DNA of 6,816 nucleotides from an uncultured Haloferula sp. (GTDB lineage Bacteria > Verrucomicrobiota > Verrucomicrobiae > Verrucomicrobiales > Akkermansiaceae), in assembly GCA_946885645.1 (NCBI GenBank), contig CAMPGU010000228.1:1-6816 (forward strand). The letters run 5' to 3'. Both the position numbers and the translations under genes were made by a program. The notes beneath the pieces were generated by a model. That model saw nothing but the letters and a program-made list of their open reading frames with translations. It made no database searches and had not been told where the DNA came from. Below are positions 1 to 4,905 of the stretch, piece by piece (the first letter of the stretch is position 1; each line of letters opens with the position of its first letter).

Positions 1-603
1 ATTCTGGAGGGCGCGCTGGGCTATTACCTGAATCCCTTCATCAACATGCTTCTGGGAGCCCTCTTTTTCGGGGAACGCCAGAACCGCCTCCAGATGACGG
101 CGGTGGTGGTGGCGGCGGCAGGAGTGGCCTGCCAATTTCCGGCGGTAAAGGGAGTCCCCTGGGTGGCTCTCGTGCTCGCGGTGACCTTCGCTCTCTATGC
201 CGTGGTGCGGAAAAAAGCGCCCTTGGGAGCGCTGGCCGGACTCGGTGCGGAGACCGCGCTGCTCGCGCCGGTGGCATTGGCGTGGCTGCTGTGGCAGGGG
301 TCGCGAGGGGTGCCGCTTTTCGGCCCCACCGCCGGGACAGCCGCGCTCGTGGTCTGCACGGGCATCGCCACGGCCACTCCCCTGCTCTGCTTCGGCCACG
401 CCGCGCGGACCATCTCCCTGACGACCCTCGGAATCCTTCAATTCATCGGCCCTACCCTCCAGTTCCTGATCGGCTGGGGTTTCTATGGGGAAGAGATGAA
501 CACCCTGCGCCTTGTCTCCTTCGCGCTGATCTGGACCGCCGTGGCCATTTATGCCGCGGATGCCGTGAAGACCAATGCGACGGGGAAGGGAAACGCTGTT
601 TAA
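1..603 (+). CDS. rarD: RarD-type EamA-family transporter (5'-truncated by window)
   Basis: This is the C-terminal 200 residues of a RarD protein, an inner-membrane member of the drug/metabolite transporter (EamA) superfamily. The family usually has about 300 residues and ten membrane helices; its natural substrate is not firmly established. The reading frame is open from base 1, so the ATG at 46 is an internal Met and not the start. The first residues contain the family signature G-x-L-G-Y-Y-x-N-P with L-x-G-E-R shortly after. Later come V-R-K-K at the second repeat, T-P-L-L-C-F, and Q-(F/Y)-I-G-P-T-L-x-F-L followed by a FYGE motif, all typical of RarD. About six hydrophobic segments are visible, and the tail after the last helix is short and polar. 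The gene ends at 603 and converges on the phospholipase D-like gene 92 bp away. Nothing suggests damage. Assignment to RarD is strong; transport substrate is unknown. Confidence 0.93.
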   Translation: MLEGALGYYLNPFINMLLGALFFGERQNRLQMTAVVVAAAGVACQFPAVKGVPWVALVLAVTFALYAVVRKKAPLGALAGLGAETALLAPVALAWLLWQGSRGVPLFGPTAGTAALVVCTGIATATPLLCFGHAARTISLTTLGILQFIGPTLQFLIGWGFYGEEMNTLRLVSFALIWTAVAIYAADAVKTNATGKGNAV

Positions 604-639
604 CCAGATCAAGCCGGACAAGAGCGGAGCTGAGGCGGT

Positions 640-652
640 GCGGGAATCCCGC
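640..652. other. Short palindrome between convergent genes
   Basis: GCGGGAATCCCGC forms a 5-bp GC stem with a 3-base loop in the 92-bp gap between two convergent genes, where a bidirectional terminator would be expected. There is no T-tract on either side, so a standard intrinsic terminator is not supported. It may be only a weak hairpin. The rest of the gap holds nothing else recognisable. Confidence 0.25.
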
Positions 653-695
653 GAGCAATTCTCCATCGACGACCTCGCCCCCTCCCGCTTCCCCG

Positions 696-2108
696 TCACA
701 ATTGCGATCTCAGGAGCGCGGCGGTGCGGCCCAAGATCTTTTCGCCCGAAGAGCGGCCGTGCCAATCATCGAGAGTGAATTCGACGGAGCGGGCAATGTC
801 TTGATCGAAGACCCTCATCTCCTCACCGGTGAAATCAGGACTGATGACATTGAGATTGGCCTCGTCGTTGATCCGGAAGGAACGATTGTCGAAGTTCGCG
901 GAGCCGACGGAGGTCCAGTGGCCATCGATCATCATGCATTTGCAGTGATACATGGTCGGCTCGTATTCGAAGACGCGGACGCCTCCTCTGAGCAGACGAC
1001 CCATACGCTGACGGGAAGCAAGGCGGACGGTCTGCGAATCGATGGTGCGACCCGGCAACAGGACCTCCACCGAGACTCCGCGCCCGACGGCCTCCACGAG
1101 GGTACGCGTGGTGAGATCGTCCGGGAGGAAATACGCATTGCCGATCTTGATACTCTTTTCCGCGGCGGCGATGGAGAGTAGATACATCAGGCGAGCACTC
1201 TCGCTCCCCTCCATCGGCGAGCTCTTGAACATCTGGCAATGCAGTGTTCCAACCTCTTCCAAGGAAGGGAAATAGTCCTCACCATGGAGCACGACGGCAC
1301 GGGTCTTCATCCAGTTATCGAGAAAGGCGGCCTGCATCTGCGCCACTACGGGACCTTCCACGCGATACTGGGTGTCGCGGAAGTGCTTCGGGTCGTCGGC
1401 ATTGCCGTCCCAGTTGTCCGCGATCCCGACGCCCCCGGTGAAGCCTGTCTTCCCATCGACGATCAGCAGCTTCCGGTGGGTACGGTGATTGGTGCGGGCC
1501 AGGCTGGTCATGTGATAGAGCTCCAACTCCACGCCGGCCTGGACCATGCGGCGCAAGGCTTCCCCATTAACGCAGTTGCAGCCGAAAGCATCGATGAGCA
1601 CGTGAACTTTCACGCCGCGGCGAGCCTTTGCCGCGAGGGCATCGGCGAAACGATCGGCGATCGATCCGGACCAGTAGATGAACGTTTCAAAGGTGATGCT
1701 GCGTTCCGCGCTGGCAATGGCGTCGAGCATGGCGGGAAAAATCTCCGCGCCGTTTTGAAGCGGAGTCACGCGATTCCCCTCGACGATCGGCGGTCCGAGA
1801 AGCTGGCTCATCGCGCGCTCGAACTGGGGATCGGAAATGCCGTAGTGCTGGGTGATGCGGTGGGTGATTTTCTTTTCGCCGGAAATGAAATTCCGGATGA
1901 AGACGGTGAGAAGGGCCGAAACGCCGGCCGTGATTCCAATGGTAAGCAGTTGCTCGCGGGAGCGTTTCACGCTCGCCAGGATCGGCCAGATCAAGGCGCG
2001 CGCCAGAAAGAATCGAGGCGGCAGAAGAAACCGGGGAATCTTCCGATGGCCGCCGCCAAGCCCGACAGACGGGAACCCCCGCGTGCCGCGCCCGATGGGG
2101 CGCTGCAT
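696..2108 (-). CDS. Phospholipase D superfamily / cardiolipin synthase-like protein
   Basis: This is a membrane-associated phospholipase D-fold enzyme, most likely a cardiolipin synthase that joins phosphatidylglycerol to a second phospholipid. The 470-residue product has both HKD motifs. HKD1 is H211-x-K213-x4-D218, followed by G-x-x-F-x-G-G. HKD2 is H388-x-K390-x4-D395, followed by V-G-S-A-N-F-D-N-R-S and N-D-E, the bacterial Cls pattern. One hydrophobic stretch near residues 54-71 is probably the membrane anchor. The start is uncertain. ATG 2108 lies right after the tRNA terminator's T-tract with no ribosome binding site, and the first 45 residues are Arg/Gly-rich. A GTG at 1970, just before the hydrophobic segment, gives a 424-residue protein and is a serious alternative. 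The gene reads toward rarD and belongs to the chromosome side of the island boundary. The family is certain; cardiolipin synthase versus another PLD activity is inferred. Confidence 0.92.
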   Translation of the reverse strand: MQRPIGRGTRGFPSVGLGGGHRKIPRFLLPPRFFLARALIWPILASVKRSREQLLTIGITAGVSALLTVFIRNFISGEKKITHRITQHYGISDPQFERAMSQLLGPPIVEGNRVTPLQNGAEIFPAMLDAIASAERSITFETFIYWSGSIADRFADALAAKARRGVKVHVLIDAFGCNCVNGEALRRMVQAGVELELYHMTSLARTNHRTHRKLLIVDGKTGFTGGVGIADNWDGNADDPKHFRDTQYRVEGPVVAQMQAAFLDNWMKTRAVVLHGEDYFPSLEEVGTLHCQMFKSSPMEGSESARLMYLLSIAAAEKSIKIGNAYFLPDDLTTRTLVEAVGRGVSVEVLLPGRTIDSQTVRLASRQRMGRLLRGGVRVFEYEPTMYHCKCMMIDGHWTSVGSANFDNRSFRINDEANLNVISPDFTGEEMRVFDQDIARSVEFTLDDWHGRSSGEKILGRTAALLRSQL

Positions 2109-2115
2109 CAAGCCG

Positions 2116-2151
2116 AAAAAAGCCCCGCAAGTTATTGGCTTGCAGGGCTTT
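2116..2151 (-). terminator. Intrinsic terminator of the tRNA-Met gene
   Basis: On the - strand, 13 bases (2151-2139) pair with 2131-2119 around a 7-base loop. The stem has one G-U wobble and no other mismatch. A run of six T (complement of 2116-2121) overlaps the stem's 3' end and continues past it. It begins 5 bp after the encoded CCA of the tRNA fragment, so it is the tRNA's native terminator. Any promoter for the phospholipase D-like gene must lie after it, and its T-tract ends 7 bp before ATG 2108, which argues against that start. Confidence 0.85.
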
Positions 2152-2156
2152 GAAAG

Positions 2157-2206
2157 TGGTGGCGGGAGTAGGATTTGAACCTACGACCTTCAGGTTATGA
2201 GCCTGA
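2157..2206 (-). pseudogene. 3' fragment of elongator tRNA-Met (anticodon CAU)
   Basis: Read on the - strand, this has a complete anticodon arm (stem CCTGA/TCAGG partners at 2202-2206 and 2190-2194) around the loop CTCATAA. The anticodon CAT is at 2197-2199. A 5-base variable loop follows, then a perfect T-arm (GTAGG/CCTAC stem with TTCAAAT loop, 2168-2184), the acceptor 3' strand TCCCGCC (2161-2167), discriminator A and an encoded CCA (2157-2159). The 5' acceptor strand GGCGGGA and the D-arm are missing: the 26 bases that should hold them (2207-2232) do not fold with this half. The cut falls exactly at the 5' edge of the anticodon stem, the usual crossover zone of tRNA-targeting tyrosine recombinases. 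The fragment is therefore a broken tRNA gene. CAU could also be a lysidine-modified tRNA-Ile, but the arm sequences look like elongator Met. Confidence 0.88.
2157..2206. other. Putative attachment site (left end of integrated island)
   Basis: The truncated tRNA sits directly beside an inward-reading tyrosine recombinase gene, the standard arrangement for a tRNA-integrated element. The attachment core is inferred to lie within these 50 bases. A copy of all or most of them should recur at the other end of the element, outside the window, joined to the tRNA 5' half. The exact crossover point cannot be seen from one end. Confidence 0.75.
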
Positions 2207-2215
2207 TGGCCAACC

Positions 2216-2242
2216 TTGACAAAACATGACATCATCCATTTT
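2216..2242 (+). promoter_or_regulatory. Candidate integrase promoter just inside the attachment site
   Basis: A perfect TTGACA (-35) is at 2216-2221, ten bases inside the island boundary. The best -10 candidate is CATTTT at 2237-2242, which is weak and has a short 15-bp spacer. Transcription would run into the recombinase gene starting at 2265. The -35 match is exact but the -10 match is poor, so this is tentative. Confidence 0.4.
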
Positions 2243-2260
2243 CCCGCATCGATTCCCGCA
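2241..2260 (+). repeat. Direct repeat TTCCCGCA x2
   Basis: TTCCCGCA occurs at 2241-2248 and again at 2253-2260, spaced 12 bp start to start. It lies between the attachment site and the recombinase start. Short direct repeats here could be recombinase arm-type or excisionase sites. A TCCCGC string also occurs in the tRNA acceptor, so relatedness to the core is possible. Function is inferred from position only. Confidence 0.4.
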
Positions 2261-2264
2261 ATAG

Positions 2265-3590
2265 ATGCTTGAAAGCGCAAGCCGAGTGCGTGTGAATGCA
2301 GGCATGGGGAGGAAGGCGAAGCGAACGCGGGTGGTGGCCACGAAGAATGCTCCGACCCAGATTACGATCCGGGCACACGTGGATTCCAAAGGATATACCT
2401 CCCATCTCGTCCAAGGCTGGAAGGAGAACGGCAAGTGGCAGCGGAAGCAGTTCAAGGATCTCGCCGAGGCAGAACGGTTCGTGGCGCTCAAGCGAGTAGA
2501 AGTGGAAAACCAGGGTCGGCAGCAACGTCTTATGCTCTGCCCCCTCAGCGACGAACAGCTTGACCAAGCCGTGAAGGCGTTCGACCGGCTCGGGAACACC
2601 TATTCGCTCTCCGAGGCGATCGAGTTCTTCCTCCGCAATCATCGCCCCCCGGAGTTCGCCATTCGCTTGCGCGAGGCAATTCATCTCTACCTCGACGACC
2701 GCGAGCGGGACGGCATTCGCGACCGCTCCCGGCTGGCGATCAAGAGCGTGGTCGAGCAATTCCTCCGGACGGCCGACAACCCATGGACGCACGAAGTCAC
2801 CTCGCTGGACATCGAGGGCTTTCTCCGCGGCCTCCGGGCAAAGGATGGGAAGAGCAAGGCAACCCGCAAGACCTGGAACAACTACCGCAACGCCCTGCAT
2901 TCGTTGTTCGAGTGGTGCTCCCAGCCGGATGTCGCTTCGAATCGCCCCTTTGTTTTCAAGAACCCGGTGGCCGATGTGCGGAAATTCGCCGCCCGCCAAG
3001 TCCGCGAAGAGCAAAATCCCAAGCCAGCGACCACTTCGCCGGAGAACGTGCTCCGCCTCTTCCGTGTCCTCTCCCGCTGGAAGGGCGGAGCGATGGTCCG
3101 CTACTACGCGCTTCTCTACTTCGCCGGCCTGCGCCCCGGAGAAATCGAGCGCATGGCCGAGCAGGAAGCCCGCCTCATCGATCTGCGGACCCGGACGATC
3201 ACTATTCCTGCCAAGGTCTCGAAAACCCGCCATGAGCGGCATGTCACGATTTCCAACAACCTCGCCGCATGGCTCGAAGCCGCTCCGGCACCGGCGATCC
3301 CCGTGAATTTCGACCGCATGGCAAAGCAGATCCGCCGTCACTTCGGCCTCGATCACGACGAAGCGCGGCATTCTTTCATTTCCTACCATGTCGCACTCCA
3401 CCGCTCTATCGGTGATGCCGCCCTTCAAGCGGGAAATTCGGAAAGCATTGTCCGCCGGCACTACCTGAGCCTCCACCCGCGGGAGGAGGGTGAGACGTTT
3501 TTCCGCATCGTGCCCGATCTGAAGCGCCGCGGGGCGACTCTGGCAGATTCGGTTGTCGCCGAACCCTTGTCACACTTGAAGGCGATTTGA
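2265..3590 (+). CDS. Tyrosine recombinase / phage-type integrase of the island
   Basis: This 441-residue tyrosine site-specific recombinase most likely integrates and excises the element at tRNA-Met. A basic N-terminus and a small beta-rich region (about 16-85) resemble an arm-binding domain. A helical core-binding domain spans about 112-225 and the catalytic domain about 258-410. Visible active-site residues are R290 (in G-L-R-P-G-E-I), K320 in the beta-hairpin (S-K-T-R), R368 (in A-R-H-S-F) and nucleophile Y400 (in R-R-H-Y). Two positions deviate from the textbook pattern. The box II His is at R minus 4 (H364) instead of R minus 3, and the usual G-H before the tyrosine is G-N (N391). Both may be normal for this integrase subgroup. 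ATG 2265 gives the longest frame; ATG 2304 would remove 13 residues, and neither has a good ribosome binding site. The catalytic set looks intact, so the enzyme could be active. Confidence 0.93.
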   Translation: MLESASRVRVNAGMGRKAKRTRVVATKNAPTQITIRAHVDSKGYTSHLVQGWKENGKWQRKQFKDLAEAERFVALKRVEVENQGRQQRLMLCPLSDEQLDQAVKAFDRLGNTYSLSEAIEFFLRNHRPPEFAIRLREAIHLYLDDRERDGIRDRSRLAIKSVVEQFLRTADNPWTHEVTSLDIEGFLRGLRAKDGKSKATRKTWNNYRNALHSLFEWCSQPDVASNRPFVFKNPVADVRKFAARQVREEQNPKPATTSPENVLRLFRVLSRWKGGAMVRYYALLYFAGLRPGEIERMAEQEARLIDLRTRTITIPAKVSKTRHERHVTISNNLAAWLEAAPAPAIPVNFDRMAKQIRRHFGLDHDEARHSFISYHVALHRSIGDAALQAGNSESIVRRHYLSLHPREEGETFFRIVPDLKRRGATLADSVVAEPLSHLKAI

Positions 3591-3620
3591 TGGCCCGGGC
3601 GCTCCGGAACTCGGCGAACT

Positions 3621-3680
3621 TGTCCTCAAACGCCCTCAAACGCCCTCAAACGCATACAAACGCCCTCAAACGCATACAAA
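3621..3680 (+). repeat. Six phased 10-bp tandem repeats upstream of the fic gene
   Basis: Six contiguous decamers follow consensus CGCCCTCAAA or CGCATACAAA. In order they are TGTCCTCAAA, CGCCCTCAAA (twice), CGCATACAAA, CGCCCTCAAA and CGCATACAAA. CAAACGC recurs at every junction after the first. The 10-bp period places each copy on the same face of the helix, as in iterons or multi-copy operators. The array lies in the 144-bp gap between the recombinase stop and the fic ATG, ending 12 bp before the candidate -35 box. No short open frame explains it. Binding by the Fic winged helix, the recombinase or an accessory factor is possible; none is shown. Confidence 0.85.
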
Positions 3681-3692
3681 AGCACCGACAAC

Positions 3693-3720
3693 TTGCATAA
3701 AAATCCGTCATCTCTATACA
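3693..3720 (+). promoter_or_regulatory. Candidate promoter of the fic gene
   Basis: TTGCAT (3693-3698) and TATACA (3715-3720) are separated by 16 bp and resemble sigma-70 -35 and -10 boxes, in a small AT-rich island between GC-rich genes. Transcription would begin near 3727, leaving only a few untranslated bases before ATG 3735. That would explain the lack of a ribosome binding site. The decamer array would lie roughly 45-105 bp upstream of the transcription start. Confidence 0.5.
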
Positions 3721-3734
3721 CGTTTCGCCAGACG

Positions 3735-4796
3735 ATGCTTCAAAGTCTCAACCACCTCGAACCCACCCGTTTTGAAACAACCGCCATCCTCAAAGCGGTT
3801 GCCGCGGCGGGTCGTGCCCTTGCGGAATTGAAGGGAGCCGTCGGAACAATCCCCCAGCAAAATATCCTCATCAGCACCCTTACGATCCAGGAGGCGAAGG
3901 ACAGCTCGGAAATCGAGAATATCGTCACCACCCACGATCAACTCTACCAACGGGAATCCGCCGAGGGAGACGCGATGAACGCGGCCACCAAGGAAGTCCT
4001 TCTCTATCGGGAGGCCCTGTGGACCGGGTACCAGACCGTCAAAACCACCGGTCTCCTTACCAACAACCACCTGCTCGACATCCAGGCCGTGCTGGAGGCG
4101 AACCGCGCCGGCTTCCGCAAGGTTCCCGGCACCACTTTGAAAAACCGCGCCGGGGAGGTAATCTATACCCCGCCCCAGAGCGGCCCGGAGGTCGAAGCGC
4201 TCATGGCGGAACTGGAGAAGTTCATCCACGCCGAGCCCCCTTTCGATGCCGATCCGCTGGTAAGGATGGCCCTGATTCATCACCAGTTCGAGAGCATCCA
4301 CCCCTTTTACGACGGGAATGGCCGCACCGGCCGTATCCTCAATGTCCTCTACCTTGTGAAGGAGGGCCTGCTGGATGTCCCCGTCCTCTACCTGAGCCGC
4401 CACATCGTCCGGACGAAGGCCGACTACTACCGGCTTCTCCAAGCCGTCCGCGAACGGGACGCCTGGGAGGAATGGGTGCTCTACATGCTGACCGCCGTCG
4501 AATCCACCGCCCGCGATGCGACCCTCACCGTCGCCCTGATCCGGGACGCCCTCCTCGATGCAAAGCACCGCATCCGCAGCCGCTTCCGCTTTTACAGCCA
4601 GGATCTCATCAATAACCTCTTCACCCACCCTTACACCAAGATCGCTTTCGTCGAACGCGACCTGAAAGTCAGCCGCCTGACTGCCACCCGCTACCTCGAT
4701 GAACTCGCCGAAGGGGGATTCCTCGAAAAACGCAAGATCGGCCGCAACAATTACTACCTCAATCAACCGCTGATCCGGATTCTCACCCGGGATTGA
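3735..4796 (+). CDS. Fic family protein, class II autoinhibited, with C-terminal winged helix
   Basis: This is a 353-residue Fic protein, predicted to transfer AMP (or another nucleotide moiety) onto Ser, Thr or Tyr hydroxyls of a target protein. The N-terminal Fic_N region (1-75) holds the inhibitory helix motif S57-x3-E61-N62, matching (S/T)xxxE(G/N) of class II Fic proteins. The target-docking flap is near 140-150. The catalytic loop H189-P-F-x-D-G-N-G-R-x-G-R200 is complete: the general base His, Asp/Asn for the metal and phosphates, and both Arg are present. Residues about 298-342 form a winged helix-turn-helix, common in Fic proteins of this architecture and often thought to bind DNA. 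A TTG at 3693 would add 14 residues but overlaps the -35 box, so ATG 3735 is preferred; family alignment also begins there. The gene is co-directional with the restriction gene 109 bp downstream. Target, and whether it acts as toxin or regulator, are unknown. Confidence 0.95.
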   Translation: MLQSLNHLEPTRFETTAILKAVAAAGRALAELKGAVGTIPQQNILISTLTIQEAKDSSEIENIVTTHDQLYQRESAEGDAMNAATKEVLLYREALWTGYQTVKTTGLLTNNHLLDIQAVLEANRAGFRKVPGTTLKNRAGEVIYTPPQSGPEVEALMAELEKFIHAEPPFDADPLVRMALIHHQFESIHPFYDGNGRTGRILNVLYLVKEGLLDVPVLYLSRHIVRTKADYYRLLQAVRERDAWEEWVLYMLTAVESTARDATLTVALIRDALLDAKHRIRSRFRFYSQDLINNLFTHPYTKIAFVERDLKVSRLTATRYLDELAEGGFLEKRKIGRNNYYLNQPLIRILTRD

Positions 4797-4810
4797 AGCA
4801 AAAGCCGCAG

Positions 4811-4823
4811 AGGGATTCCCTCG
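4811..4823. other. Short palindrome in the fic-restriction gene gap
   Basis: GAGGGATTCCCTC is a perfect 5-bp inverted repeat around ATT, 14 bp after the fic stop. It has no T-tract, so it is not a convincing terminator; an operator is possible. The remaining 109-bp gap has a small AT-rich patch near 4834-4850 but no clear promoter, so co-transcription with fic is plausible. Confidence 0.25.
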
Positions 4824-4905
4824 CCCGCTGCCATTAACAATCCATAACATCCCGCCGCGATCTCCCCGCCTCGCCCCGGCCACCGTTTCTCTCCTGCCCA
4901 TCCCG

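Noticed and set aside
282..1181. 299-codon + strand frame spanning the rarD end and the phospholipase D-like gene
   Set aside because: It is out of frame with rarD, crosses the intergenic gap and overlaps a real gene antisense, with compositionally biased product.
1239..2153. 304-codon open frame on the + strand opposite the phospholipase D-like gene
   Set aside because: The opposite strand carries both HKD motifs, and this frame has no coherent domain.
2207..2255. Possible D-arm and 5' acceptor half of the tRNA
   Set aside because: A GCGGGA string occurs at about the right strand near 2243-2248, but it is too far from the anticodon stem and the intervening bases form no D-arm. The 26 bases at the correct distance do not pair with the acceptor 3' strand.
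1687..2280. 197-codon - strand frame running through the tRNA fragment
   Set aside because: Part of it is the translation of the tRNA T-arm and anticodon arm, a frequent false ORF pattern, and the rest is out of frame with the HKD protein.
2232..3476. 414-codon open frame on the - strand opposite the integrase
   Set aside because: It is antisense to an integrase with a complete catalytic set and has no recognisable family features.
3593..3600. Palindrome GCCCGGGC after the integrase as terminator
   Set aside because: It has no loop and no T-tract, so a terminator is not supported.
3621..3680. CRISPR array
   Set aside because: The units are 10 bp, contiguous and lack spacers, so this is a simple tandem repeat and not a CRISPR.
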